The translations under genes were made by a program, and so were the position numbers. From Haematococcus lacustris (lineage: Eukaryota > Chlorophyta > Chlorophyceae > Chlamydomonadales > Haematococcaceae): a DNA stretch of 64,000 nucleotides. The notes beneath the pieces are model-generated. The model saw only the letters and a program-made list of their open reading frames with translations. It was not told the DNA's origin and made no database searches. The stretch spans positions 3,731,410 through 3,795,409 of the forward strand of contig JASKMD010000003.1 in assembly GCA_030144725.1 (NCBI GenBank), in the 5' to 3' direction. Below, one piece after another: positions 34,235 to 44,496 of the stretch (position 1 is the stretch's first letter; every line of letters starts with the position of its first letter).

Positions 34235-35785
34235 CGGGGAGTGTTGCAGCTTTGGTCCAGCTACAGCCTTGCCCCCTTGTTTGTTACGGCCTGCTGGCCC
34301 AGTGGACCCTGCTCAGGGCGGGCTGTGGGCTGCTTCCAAGAAGGCAGGCAGGGGGCAATGGGGTGGTGGGGCTGGCCATGGGGCTAGGGTCGAGGCATGG
34401 GCATGGGCTGCCCAGTCCCCTGTGTGTGACCACACTGTGTAGATGAGGGCCTATGGGCCTCAGGCTAGAGGCAGGCCAGCTGGAGGGGCTAGAGGGGGTG
34501 GCCTGGTGGGGCCACTGCCTGGACTAAGCTCTGAGAACAGGTGAGCTGCCAAGTATGACCCTGCTGCCCACCGACCACTGCCCTTGTTGACCGACCAGCC
34601 CAGCTTCACCCTGCCGCCCCGCTGCCCCTGCTACACACATACCCGCCCGCCCTGCCCTGCCCCGCCCTCCCCTGCCCTGACCAGTCCTGCCCCTGACGAG
34701 TCCTGCCACCCTCCCCAGGGAGGATGAGAACGAGCGTGAGTGCGTAGCCGCCGCCCGCCGTGTGTTCCAGTTGTCCCTCACCGCCTCCAGCCTGGCCCTG
34801 GACCTGCAGCGGCTGGAGCTGGCCTGCGCCTTCCTGCTCACTGACAGGCTGTGGGCTGTCGCCATGGCGGACCTGGCGCAGCTGGCGGTGGGCCTACACG
34901 CCAACACGGCGCAGCGCAGGCTGCTCACGACCCCCTCCGCCCTCTACAGCCCCCGCCCCGCCAGCCTCAGCCCAACAGCATCTGGCCCAACAGCCATGGG
35001 AGGTCAGCAGGGGCCGGGGTGGGTGGAGAAGCTGGAGCCGTTCTGGCAGCTGTTTGTGACGTATGTGGTGGAGGCGACTGCTGGCACTGAACACAACCTG
35101 GCGTGGTGGATGGCGGCGGTGAAGGCGGGCAATGCGTACCTGTCTGACCTGGTCAGCCCGCAGCAGCGGGCTCAGCCTATGGACGCCAAGATGCTGGTCG
35201 GGGCTGCTGCCCAGTACGTGCAAGAGGTCAGTGGGGCGGCTGACCGGGGGCCGCAGGGGCAGGGCGGCAGCAAAGGCACCAGGGAATGCTGGAGCCAGAA
35301 GGCATCCTCCTGCTGCCTGGCATCCCTGCTTGCCCCTGCTGCTGGGTCTCAGCCCACCCCAACATCCGGCTGCCATGTCCTTGTAGGTGCGGCAGCAGGG
35401 GGAGGGCGGGTGGGAGGTGCTGCTGGCCATGGCAGGCCGCATGCGCAAGAGGTTCCGCTCCACAGCCTAAGATCCCCAAACCACGCGTAGCGGCGGTAAG
35501 GAGTGACGCATGGGGCAGTGTGACATGGGGGAAGGTTTGGTGTGGGCAGTGTGAGCATGAGGTGTGGGGAGTTATGTTAGTCCAGGTGGTGTCCAGCCTG
35601 ATGCAAGCGCTGGTGGCAGCACGGGAGGCACGCTGCCTGAGACTGCACCAGCAGCTGGGCACCGCCTGCAATGTGACCAGCCAGGGCAACGGCATGACAG
35701 CTGCAGAGCAAGTCAGCCCACAGCAAGCAGCGGGGCCATCAGTGGGTGTAGGGGGCATCCGAAGAGCAGCAAGGAGGGCAGCAGC
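34235..35785 (+). pseudogene. Partial, broken copy of the HIR3/CABIN1 3' exons (copy B)
   Basis: Begins in intron sequence equivalent to 9330 and runs to the equivalent of 10940. The first exon has TAA in frame (GACTAAGCTC, about 34521). The junction before GAGGATGAGAACGAG has lost one G relative to the parent. The main exon (34723-35226) is open and very similar to 9819-10327. The next exon ends in ACAGCCTAAG, creating a stop at about 35467. The last exon is truncated near 35785, where similarity to the parent ends. Copies A and B share Ala/Ser substitutions (LTASSLALDLQRL in B, frame-broken in A), so they are closer to each other than to the parent. Confidence 0.85.
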
Positions 35786-35824
35786 AGGGGCAACATAGGC
35801 AGCGTCCAGTTCAGTCGCTCGGTC

Positions 35825-36951
35825 ACACATAGCCCTCTCCCGGCCTGAGCAGCACCTTTAAACGGCTTCCCCTGTGCAGTGTAGCTTAGCTGCATATCGC
35901 GCAGGCCATCAGCGTCCACGGGGTGGCTGTTGGTGCCAAATAGGCTGGTCAGCCCGGTTCGCGTCTCGCGACTGTACCCACAGGTGAGGCTGGCAATATT
36001 TTGCAAGCTTAGCAACATCAGTCAATGGCATCGCAGCCTAGCAGCAGCGGTTATAGCAGGCGGTTACGGATGCCTTGCACGTTGCAGGTGCAATGTCCGG
36101 GCTGGTCAGCTCCGTGCTTAGAGGCAGGACCGTTGTTGGAGGTGCACCAATCCGGCCCGGAATAGATACCCCAGCTCCCAGGACAGCCCGAAGACGTCGG
36201 GACCAGTCTCCACCACACGCGAGCACCACAACGCAGCGTGCTACAAAGCAGAAGTCAGACGGGCATCAGCCAGAGTTGCAACAGGAGGAGCAAAAGGAAC
36301 AGCAGGAGGAGCAGTGGCAAGAGCAACAGCATGAGCGTCAGCAAAGGCAAGGGAGTAGTGCTTGGGGAGAGAGGAAAGCAGTCTAGATGAGCAGTGGCGA
36401 CAGCTCAATCCACTCATGCCCCTTGCATTACCCTTGCCATAACTCTGTTGTTGTGTGCCTGTATATGCAGGCCATCAACAACAATAGCTCAAGGGGACCC
36501 CATGAACTTAGAACGGCAATACCAGCGCCACGCCGCCCAGCCCCACCCCTCGCCGCCGCAGCCCAGCCCTGCCCAACCCCTCCCAGCCTTGCGTTGCCCC
36601 TTCCCTCCCTGCTTAAACCTGCCCCACCCCCTCCCAGCCCTGCCCCACCCCAGCCTGATGTGGAAGAGTTAGGTGTAACAGTTGTTAGTGTACGCCAGTT
36701 GTTGATGCCGCCAGAAGTATAGGAGTCGCAGCTGCTGCTGTTAACATACTATTCGATGATATCCAAACAACGTCACTCTGCGTCAAGTATACATATTCAG
36801 CCTATAACTTGGCAGATGCCATATTACGACGTTGTAAGATTGGGTGTTGAAACAAGAAATATAATTACCGTACTGATACACCCTGTTGGTGATATGCTGA
36901 TTTGGCGAAACCCGAAAAAACGGCCCCATAGGCCCTATTGGCACATATTTG
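35825..36951. repeat. 1127-bp direct repeat, left copy (target-site duplication of the LINE)
   Basis: Matches 45176-46302 at a constant offset of 9351 bp with no gaps. The one difference I saw is G35847/A45198. The repeat starts at ACACATAGCCC and ends at GCACATATTTG, immediately before the LINE. It holds short Gln/Arg-rich open frames (for example 36075-36386) and a CCCAGCC-rich stretch, but no gene I can name. Its right copy starts at the LINE poly(A) tail. Confidence 0.95.
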
Positions 36952-36952
36952 C

Positions 36953-39208
36953 TCAGGTCATGCTCAGGGATCCCACAGCCAGCAGCAGCTGGCAGGCCAG
37001 GCCGCCCCAGCCCCCCCTCCACACCCACCTGCTGCCACCCCCCCCCAGCGCACCACAGCGGGGGGTGGCCCGGCTGGGGCGGAGGGGGCAGGTCATGCTC
37101 AGGGATCCCACAGCCAGCAGCAGCTGGCAGGCCAGGCCGCCCCAGCCCCCCCTCCACACCCACCTGCTGCCACCCCCCCCCAGCGCACCACAGCGGGGGG
37201 TGGCCCGGCTGGGGCGGAGGGGGCAGGTCATGCTCAGGGATCCCACAGCCAGCAGCAGCTGGCAGGCCAGGCCGCCCCAGCCCCCCCTCCACACCCACCT
37301 GCTGCCACCCCCCCCCAGCGCACCACAGCGGGGGGTGGCCCGGCTGGGGCGGAGGGGGCAGGTCATGCTCAGGGATCCCACAGCCAGCAGCAGCTGGCAG
37401 GCCAGGCCGCCCCAGCCCCCCCTCCACACCCACCTGCTGCCACCCCCCCCCAGCGCACCACAGCGGGGGGTGGCCCGGCTGGGGCGGAGGGGGCAGGTCA
37501 TGCTCAGGGATCCCACAGCCAGCAGCAGCTGGCAGGCCAGGCCGCCCCAGCCCCCCCTCCACACCCACCTGCTGCCACCCCCCCCCAGCGCACCACAGCG
37601 GGGGGTGGCCCGGCTGGGGCGGAGGGGGCAGGTCATGCTCAGGGATCCCACAGCCAGCAGCAGCTGGCAGGCCAGGCCGCCCCAGCCCCCCCTCCACACC
37701 CACCTGCTGCCCCCCCCCCCCAGCGCACCACAGCGGGGGGTGGCCCGGCTGGGGCGGAGGGGGCAGGTCATGCTCAGGGGTCCCACAGCCAGCAGCAGCT
37801 GGCAGGCCAGGCCGCCCCAGCCCCCCCTCCACACCCACCTGCTGCCACCCCCCCGGCCGTCTCTACCCCCTCTCCCAACTCACCCGATGCCATCGCTCAC
37901 CCTAGGTCACGACCTCCCCGCTTTGACCCCTCCTGGGGCCCCTTGCCCTCAGCCAAGGCGAGTGAGAAGGGTGGGGCCCAGGTTAAGGGTGGGGTTGCCC
38001 TCAGGCAGGGCCATGCTCTCTCACCCCCCCCTGGCCGTGGCGGTGTAGCGGGCATCTCTCGCCCACCCCACACACCCCCTACACACTCTCTGCTTAGCGC
38101 TGCTTCGGGAGGCACCAAGGCAGGGGATGAGGACCTAGCACAGCCGTTGAGCTCCCCCCCACGGCAAGTAGGCCAGGTGATGCCACCCCCCCTTAACCCG
38201 CCCATCGCCCCCACATCACCACGCTCATCTCCAGCCTCCTACTTGGTGGGACCAGAGGTTGCTGGTCACTCCCAAAGCCAGTTCTCTCAAGCGGTTCCGG
38301 CCACCCATTACCCCCTCAGGCACTCCAGGCCCCTCCCCACCCAGAGCACCTCTCCTCTTCCCTATCCACAAGGAGCTCAGTGCCAGCAGCAGCTGACAGG
38401 TCCTGTCGCCCCGGCCCCTCCCTCCCATCCACCCTCGTCTCCACCCTCCCAACATGTCGGTCGTCAGCCCAAACGATCTCGCCCGGGTACCCTGCACCTC
38501 AATGGAGATCTTGGCCTTGTCAGCAGGTCAGCCCCTCCTGGGAGTGCTACAGAGGCGGGGGACCTTGCCGCTCACAGTGTCACCGACTCCCCGTCCAAAC
38601 GTTTGCGTGTGGGCTTACCGCCAGGGCCTAGGGCGGGGACTAGGGCTGAGCCTGCTCTGCTGGGTAGGCAGGGCAGCGGTCCAAGGGTTGAGGCTCAAGG
38701 GAGCTCAAGGGGGCTCAAGCCTGCCTGGCGTCCCTCCCACCTCCTTTTCTCTCTCCCCTCACCTCACCTCCCCCCAACCACTACCTCCAAACCTCCACTC
38801 CAAGCTTCCTTGCCCCGGGAGTCCACCCCCACCCCGCCCCCTCCTTACCCCAGGCAAGCCCCCTCCCCCTCAGGTTGCCCCCTGCCTACCCCCCCCCCTG
38901 AGCACCCTGGCCCCTATGCCCCTCTAGGGACCAGATTTGGAGTTCTCTCTGATTTGGAGTCCCTCGTGAGCAGCGAGGATGGAGACGACAGCGAGTGGCA
39001 GTCCCTTCCCAACAGCGGTGCTTCCACTCCCCGGGGCTTGGCTCGCCCAGTGGGCCCCACCTCTCACCCTCCCCCCACCACATGCACCCCCCTCCCCTCC
39101 CCTACCCTCAGCCCCCCAGCCACCGTCCCGGGTGACAGCCACAACCCCACATGGCAACGCCTCTTTGATCCAGCACGCGTAGCCCGCGCGGGGGCAAACC
39201 AAGACTAA
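36953..39208 (+). CDS. LINE ORF1 protein (5'-truncated)
   Basis: An open frame of about 750 codons ends with TAA at 39206-39208. The first third is the 45-residue repeat array; the rest is a Pro/Ser-rich, probably disordered chain with basic patches (RQPKRSRP, SPSKRLRVG) that could be nuclear-localisation or RNA-binding sites. A short acidic C-terminal segment follows (LESLVSSEDGDDSEW). I see no CCHC knuckle and no clear RRM, so the usual ORF1 nucleic-acid chaperone role is assumed only from position. The first in-frame Met lies far downstream (VMPPPLNPP, about 38179), so either the start was lost by 5' truncation or initiation is non-AUG. Confidence 0.75.
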   Translation, partial: SGHAQGSHSQQQLAGQAAPAPPPHPPAATPPQRTTAGGGPAGAEGAGHAQGSHSQQQLAGQAAPAPPPHPPAATPPQRTTAGGGPAGAEGAGHAQGSHSQQQLAGQAAPAPPPHPPAATPPQRTTAGGGPAGAEGAGHAQGSHSQQQLAGQAAPAPPPHPPAATPPQRTTAGGGPAGAEGAGHAQGSHSQQQLAGQAAPAPPPHPPAATPPQRTTAGGGPAGAEGAGHAQGSHSQQQLAGQAAPAPPPHPPAAPPPQRTTAGGGPAGAEGAGHAQGSHSQQQLAGQAAPAPPPHPPAATPPAVSTPSPNSPDAIAHPRSRPPRFDPSWGPLPSAKASEKGGAQVKGGVALRQGHALSPPPGRGGVAGISRPPHTPPTHSLLSAASGGTKAGDEDLAQPLSSPPRQVGQVMPPPLNPPIAPTSPRSSPASYLVGPEVAGHSQSQFSQAVPATHYPLRHSRPLPTQSTSPLPYPQGAQCQQQLTGPVAPAPPSHPPSSPPSQHVGRQPKRSRPGTLHLNGDLGLVSRSAPPGSATEAGDLAAHSVTDSPSKRLRVGLPPGPRAGTRAEPALLGRQGSGPRVEAQGSSRGLKPAWRPSHLLFSLPSPHLPPTTTSKPPLQASLPRESTPTPPPPYPRQAPSPSGCPLPTPPPEHPGPYAPLGTRFGVLSDLESLVSSEDGDDSEWQSLPNSGASTPRGLARPVGPTSHPPPTTCTPLPSPTLSPPATVPGDSHNPTWQRLFDPARVARAGANQD
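36961..37856 (+). repeat. 135-bp tandem repeat array in LINE ORF1 (6.6 copies)
   Basis: TGCTCAGGGATCCCACAGCC recurs at 36961, 37096, 37231, 37366, 37501, 37636 and 37771 (one base differs in the last), so the period is exactly 135 bp (45 codons). Units are almost identical. They encode a SQQQLAGQAAPAPPPH unit rich in Pro, Ala and Gly. A diverged single unit (QQQLTGPVAPAPPSHPP) lies near 38380, probably the ancestral copy. Confidence 0.95.
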
Positions 39209-39210
39209 CC

Positions 39211-42200
39211 ATGCAGCGCCCAGGGGTGGCCGCCTTCTTTGAGGCAGTCACTCTGAACGTCCAAGGCCTGACTCACCCCCACAAGTTTCAAGCCATCCTG
39301 GACTGGGCAGCGGACAGCCCCGCCCAGGTGTTTTTCCTGCAAGAGTGCCACCGGGCAGAGTGTGTGTGGCAGTGGGCAGAGTCGGCCACGGGGGCCAAGC
39401 CTTGCTGGAGGGGGCTTTGGTTCTACACCCCAGGTACCGGCCACTCCCAGGGTTGCCTAGCCCTCTTTAAGCCCTCTACCATCCTGGTTGGTTGCAGCCA
39501 GGTGCATCTCCAAGTGGCCGGGGCCCAGGGGCGGGTTCTGAGGGTGGACGCGGAGTTGGCAGGCAGGCCAGCCTCGCTCGTGTGCGTTTATGCCCCAGCC
39601 CAAGCGTCACAACGCGCCTCTTTCTTCAGCTCCTGCCTCCCGGCTTGCCTTCCCCTTGCTTCTGAACGGAGGCTTGTCATCATGGGCGGTGATTTCAACT
39701 GTATTCTTTCCCCTGAGGACAAGGTGGGCACACCCCGGGGGGGGAACACCGCTCACCCTGTGGGTTGGTTGGGCAGCAGGGGCCAAGGGGCCCAGCAGCT
39801 GCAGGAGCTGGTTACAGAGCGGGGCCTAGTCGATGCCTGGCGCCACCTACGTCCTGGTACCCGCGACTTCACCCACTTCAGCACCCCTTGGCAAACGGGG
39901 GGACGGCTTGACCGTTGGTACATTCCGGCCGAGCTAGTGGAGTGGCAGCTGGACAGCTCCATCCTGGGCCTTAAGCCAGTGCACACAGATCACGCTGCCG
40001 TCTCCCTGGCTGTGTGCCCCCCTAACCTCCCCCTCACCGCCCCAGCCCCCTGGCAGCTGCACCCTGCTTACCTTGACGACCCGGGCATGATGGACCGCCT
40101 ACAGAGCTTTCTGCTAAGAGAGGCAGCTAGCCATGCAGCCCAGATGTCCAACCTCCCAAGCCCCCTGCCGAGAGACTTGCACAGAGCACGGTGGGCACAT
40201 ATCAAGCAGGGGCTAGCTCTTCACGCCCAGCGGTGCATCCGAGACCGTCGCCGTGCCCAGCGAGCCCTTCAGCAAGCCAGGGAGAGAGCAGCCCATGCAG
40301 CCCGGACCCACTTGGTGCAACAGTTGTTGGAGGTAGAGCAGCTCAGGGAGGCAGCGCTTCAGGCAGCCGTTGTGGTGGGCGAGGCCACGGCGCTCGTGGG
40401 GGTCACAGACCGGGCTGAGGCAGCGCAACGTTCCATGCAAGCCAGCGCTGTCTTGGACCAGGTCTACGGTGACTCCTCTTCCTTTTATTTTTACCACCGC
40501 CACCAGTCAGCACACACCCCAACTCTGATCACTTCCCTTCACCTCCCTGACCTGCCGGACCAAGTGGCTGACCTTACCACCACCCACGGCGTCCAAGCTG
40601 CCTGTCATGCCTTCCAATCGCACTTCTCCGCTGCCTCTCCTCTCGGGGTCTATGCGGCCAAACCAGTTGTCCCCGCCGCTCGAGCCACCCTCCTAGCCAG
40701 CCTCACCTCCCGCCTCACTCCCACCCAAGCCGACAGCAGCGAGGGGCCGGGGGGGGACCCCATGCTGTCAGAAGAGGAGCTAGGCCGCGCCCTCCAGGGC
40801 TGCGCCCACAGCAAAGCCCCAGGGAAGGATGGTTTGCCTATGGAGGTGTACGACCGGCTGTGGCCCCTGCTCCGCCCCCCGCTTATGGCCATGCTCCGTG
40901 AGGCCTTGGCGGACACGTCCAGCCCAGCCCCCCTAGCAGAGTTCCTCACTGGCCTGGTCACCCTAGTTCCCAAAGCCGGCAAGCCAAGGGACCAAGTGAC
41001 TGGCTATCGGCCCATTACCTTGCTCAATTGCGATGTGCGGTTGGTGGCCCGGGCGCTGGAGGACCGGTTGCAGCGGCCTCTTGACCTCCTAGTGTCCCCT
41101 TCCCAATCAGCCTTCATCCTAGGGCGGGACATCGGCGACAATGTGCAGTTTCACCTCAGCCTGCTGGAGTACCTCAGACAGCGGGGCAGCCCAGCCTGGC
41201 TTCTCCTTTTGGACCTAGCGGGGGCCTATGACAATGTCTCCTGGGACCTGCTACAAGCTACGATGGAGGCCATGGGTTTCCGTCAGGATGGCCACGTGCG
41301 GTGGGCGCAGATCCTGCACCGGGGGGCTACCAGCCAAGTTTTGGTGAACGGCCACCTCACTAACAGCTTCCCCCTGGAGTCAGGGCTTCTGCAAGGCAGT
41401 GGGGCCTCGCCTTTGTATTGGTGCATCGTGCTCCAACCGCTCGTCAGCTACCTTAGCTCGCTGCAGCTGGCAGGCCGGCTCAACACTCCCTCCATCCCGT
41501 TCAGCCCCCTGGCCTCGCACATGGCCACCCTACAACCCACCCTGCCCTCTAAGGAGTACGCCGACGACATCACCATTACAGTGCTAGACAGGGTCAAGGA
41601 CGGGGCGGTGGTGGTGGAGGCTCTGGAGGTGTTTCGCGCCGCTGGGGGCCCTGCCCTGAGCATGGGCAAAAGTCAAGCCCTACCGTGCGCCCAGCAGGAG
41701 GTGCAGCAAGGACAGCAGGGTTGGGCGGGGGGGGGGGCGGGAGCTCACGAGCAGGGGCCCGGGGAGGCGGATGGGAGGCTTGAGCTGGGGGCAGGGGGGG
41801 GGGAGCCTCGAGGAGGGGAGGAGCATGGCAGGCGGGAGAGGCAGCAGCAGGCTCGTGGGCCTAAGCCTCTGAGTGAGAGCCGAGGGCCCAGCACCGGCAT
41901 CCCAGCCACGCGGGAAGGGGTGCCGGTGCGGCATTTGGGCGTGCCGCTTGGGGCTGTCTGTGACGGAGTCTCCAGTGAGGCAGCGTTCGGGGGCTCTGCA
42001 GCAGCCATGACGGCAGCGTCCCTCTCTTGGACTCCCCAAGGCCTCAACCTGTTGGGCCGGGTACAAGTGGCCCAGCAGTGCTTAGCCTCCAAGCCTATCT
42101 ACCAAATGGCCTTCATCAAGCCCTCAGTTGCTCATGGGAAGGCTATGGCCAAGGCTGTCAAGCGCTTCGTAGCTATGTCTGACCTTCCCCAAGAGCGCAG

Positions 42201-44496
42201 CCCCAACATGAGTCGCCTATACCCGCGGGAGGACATCTGCGCCATGCCCCGGAGGGAGGGAGGGCTAGGCTACCCAGACCTTGCAGTCACGAGCACCGCC
42301 ATGCTGGCCAAGATGTTAGCCCAGTTGTGGTCTCCCCGGGTGCGGCCCTGGCAGCCCTTGGTGCACAGCCTGCTAGCCGACCCGCTTCACAGCCTCAGCA
42401 CCTGGGTTATCACCAAGCCCTCCACCAGCCCCAGCCCCTCCACCGCCACCAGCCCTCGTCTTCAGGCCCACATTGCGGCCATGGCAGAGCTCTTCCCGCA
42501 CCGCATAGTAGATCCAGCTGCGCAACAGTTTCACTCGGTGATGGCAGAGCCCTTGTGGTTTAACGCGCAAGTCCGTCTTCAGCCAAGGGCGGTGCTGGGT
42601 AGGGACCCCCTGGCAGCGGAGGCCAAACGGTGGACCCACATTCGGCATGTGTGGGAAGCCCTCCACCGGCACAGCTCTGCGTTCAGCTCGGCAGCCCACC
42701 AAGCCGCCGTGAGGTGGGAGGCGGACTATGTGAGGGCCACCCTACCAGAGGCCTGGCAACGGGTGGTGGACACCCATCAGCCTCCCCCATCGGAGTGGGA
42801 ATGCGTGAGAGCGAGCAGAGGCTTCCTTGTGAGGCGCTCCCCTTCCCAGCAGCCCACCCACTGGGTGGCCCCCTCGGGCAGGCTCGAACCCTTTGTAGAG
42901 GGTGAGGGCCCGCTGGGTGCCGTTCAGCCCGAGCCTGGGGCTTGCTGGGTGCCTGCAGCAGTGGTTCTGCTCGACAAGCCCAGCTACCGGCTGACCGTGG
43001 CAGAGCGGGCCAGGCATCTGCGCCCTCTCCCTTTCGCGCAAGCGGGAGCTGACCCTTTAGCTCCTCAGGGCCAAGAGCAGGGTCGTGGTAGGGTGTGGGG
43101 CAATGGGCGAGGACAGGAGCGGGGGAGGGGCGTGGTGGGGGAGGAGGGGGGGTGGAGGGAGGTGGAGGGGACCCCTCACAGTAGGTGGCCGAAGGAGGAG
43201 TGGTTGCTCGGGCCCTGGGACCAAGTGCAACTAGACCCTCAGGTTTGGGGCTTGGGCACCACGTCCATCCTGCAGTTCTCCGTCAAGCGCGCACGAGCTC
43301 GCCTCCTCCAGCTCAAACAGGCTAGCTCAGACCCTCGCTACCCCCCTCGTGGAGGCCTCTGGCCGCTGCTTTGGGGCCCACGGCCCTTACAGGTAGCGGG
43401 GGCTGCGTCAGAGAGAGCTGTGGGTGGGGATGGCCTTAGGGTCCTAGAGCTGCGGTGGCAGGAGTCTGCTGCCCACGCGGCTGAGAGGCAGGCTCAGAGG
43501 GACAGGGAGCTAGAGGGTAGGGATGTGGGTAGTTGGCACGTCCAGGAGAGGCTTGGCTCCCCCCCCCCTCGCTGGCAGGCCTGGAGGGCTAGCCCTCGAC
43601 AACGTCCCACCCCAGTCGACAGGGCAGCGGTGCAGGCTCAGCGCCAGCTTGAGGCTCAGCGCCAGCCGAGGCAGGCTGGCAGGCGCACCCGCAACCGAGA
43701 CGTTGAGGGAGACCCGCTCACGCCTGGTCGGCAAGACCAGTCCGGCCAGCCTTGCCTGGAGGTGTGGCAGGAGCTGTTGGACCCTACTCTCCGCCGGGAG
43801 CACGTCGTTGTCGCTTGGCGGATCCTTCACGGCAGCCTCATGGTGGGGGCCATGTGGGGCCACGTCCTTGGCGAGGCTGCGGGGCCCAGCTCCTTTGCTT
43901 GCCGGCTCTGTCAGGCAGGGCAGCTGGAGACCCTCTCTCATGCCTTCCTCACCTGCCCCTGCGTGGCCCCCGCGTGGGAATGGGTGCTGGACGTGTATGG
44001 CAGCCTTACAGGCACTCGTCCCCCCTCCGGTGATGCCCTCCTGCTCCTTACCGGGCGCCCTACCCGCGGCGAGGCACTTTCCTTCACCCCCCCCGATCCT
44101 CTGTTGTGGCGCCGCCTTCGTGTGGCCTACCTTGGGACAGTGTGGCGCATTCGCACGATCGGCCCCGCCTCAGCCCTGCAGCCGGAGGCGATAGCTAGGA
44201 GAGTGGCGCAAGAGGTTATCCTCACCCTGTCCGCCGCCGTCAAGAGAGACTGGTTCCGGGTGGGGAGGGACATTCGCGTGGGCCTAGGGGGCACGGTCCC
44301 TTCCACCTGGTTCAAAGGGAGGGACCCGCAGCTTGCAGAGGGGTCTTTCGACCAGCTGTGGCCAGCCGCCTCAGGGGGGTGGTTCTCTCGCCAGCAGCGG
44401 CGTCCGCCCCTCGCCCCGGAGTTGTTCGTGCGCCTCTCCCTAGAGTGGCCCATTCCCGCTCCCCTTCCCCCGCCTTTGGACGCTAGCCCGCCGTGA
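39211..44496 (+). CDS. LINE ORF2 protein: APE endonuclease, reverse transcriptase, CCHC-type finger
   Basis: 1761 residues from ATG 39211, two bases after the ORF1 stop. The apurinic-type endonuclease spans residues 1-270, with LNVQG (Asn16), LQECH, GGDFN, RLDRWY and TDHAAV, the metal and active-site set. Reverse transcriptase spans about 490-800, with LVPKAGKPRDQVTGYRPI, SQSAFILGRDI, the AYDNVSW aspartate (674) and YADD (783-786). A Gly/Gln/Glu-rich insertion of about 65 residues sits between YADD and HLGVPLG. A zf-RVT-like CX2CX9HX4C finger starts at Cys1564. There is no RNase H. The protein would nick the target and prime cDNA synthesis on it. No frame breaks, so it is potentially active. 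The layout matches plant and algal L1-clade elements; the clade is inferred. Confidence 0.92.
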   Translation: MQRPGVAAFFEAVTLNVQGLTHPHKFQAILDWAADSPAQVFFLQECHRAECVWQWAESATGAKPCWRGLWFYTPGTGHSQGCLALFKPSTILVGCSQVHLQVAGAQGRVLRVDAELAGRPASLVCVYAPAQASQRASFFSSCLPACLPLASERRLVIMGGDFNCILSPEDKVGTPRGGNTAHPVGWLGSRGQGAQQLQELVTERGLVDAWRHLRPGTRDFTHFSTPWQTGGRLDRWYIPAELVEWQLDSSILGLKPVHTDHAAVSLAVCPPNLPLTAPAPWQLHPAYLDDPGMMDRLQSFLLREAASHAAQMSNLPSPLPRDLHRARWAHIKQGLALHAQRCIRDRRRAQRALQQARERAAHAARTHLVQQLLEVEQLREAALQAAVVVGEATALVGVTDRAEAAQRSMQASAVLDQVYGDSSSFYFYHRHQSAHTPTLITSLHLPDLPDQVADLTTTHGVQAACHAFQSHFSAASPLGVYAAKPVVPAARATLLASLTSRLTPTQADSSEGPGGDPMLSEEELGRALQGCAHSKAPGKDGLPMEVYDRLWPLLRPPLMAMLREALADTSSPAPLAEFLTGLVTLVPKAGKPRDQVTGYRPITLLNCDVRLVARALEDRLQRPLDLLVSPSQSAFILGRDIGDNVQFHLSLLEYLRQRGSPAWLLLLDLAGAYDNVSWDLLQATMEAMGFRQDGHVRWAQILHRGATSQVLVNGHLTNSFPLESGLLQGSGASPLYWCIVLQPLVSYLSSLQLAGRLNTPSIPFSPLASHMATLQPTLPSKEYADDITITVLDRVKDGAVVVEALEVFRAAGGPALSMGKSQALPCAQQEVQQGQQGWAGGGAGAHEQGPGEADGRLELGAGGGEPRGGEEHGRRERQQQARGPKPLSESRGPSTGIPATREGVPVRHLGVPLGAVCDGVSSEAAFGGSAAAMTAASLSWTPQGLNLLGRVQVAQQCLASKPIYQMAFIKPSVAHGKAMAKAVKRFVAMSDLPQERSPNMSRLYPREDICAMPRREGGLGYPDLAVTSTAMLAKMLAQLWSPRVRPWQPLVHSLLADPLHSLSTWVITKPSTSPSPSTATSPRLQAHIAAMAELFPHRIVDPAAQQFHSVMAEPLWFNAQVRLQPRAVLGRDPLAAEAKRWTHIRHVWEALHRHSSAFSSAAHQAAVRWEADYVRATLPEAWQRVVDTHQPPPSEWECVRASRGFLVRRSPSQQPTHWVAPSGRLEPFVEGEGPLGAVQPEPGACWVPAAVVLLDKPSYRLTVAERARHLRPLPFAQAGADPLAPQGQEQGRGRVWGNGRGQERGRGVVGEEGGWREVEGTPHSRWPKEEWLLGPWDQVQLDPQVWGLGTTSILQFSVKRARARLLQLKQASSDPRYPPRGGLWPLLWGPRPLQVAGAASERAVGGDGLRVLELRWQESAAHAAERQAQRDRELEGRDVGSWHVQERLGSPPPRWQAWRASPRQRPTPVDRAAVQAQRQLEAQRQPRQAGRRTRNRDVEGDPLTPGRQDQSGQPCLEVWQELLDPTLRREHVVVAWRILHGSLMVGAMWGHVLGEAAGPSSFACRLCQAGQLETLSHAFLTCPCVAPAWEWVLDVYGSLTGTRPPSGDALLLLTGRPTRGEALSFTPPDPLLWRRLRVAYLGTVWRIRTIGPASALQPEAIARRVAQEVILTLSAAVKRDWFRVGRDIRVGLGGTVPSTWFKGRDPQLAEGSFDQLWPAASGGWFSRQQRRPPLAPELFVRLSLEWPIPAPLPPPLDASPP

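Noticed and set aside
36961..37856. CRISPR-like array
   Set aside because: The 135-bp units are contiguous and near-identical with no unique spacers, and they encode protein in frame; this is a coding minisatellite in a eukaryotic LINE.
36756..38048. Separate 430-residue protein (and the 351-residue minus-strand frame 36783-37838)
   Set aside because: They cross the LINE insertion junction and exist only because the 135-bp unit is open in several frames.
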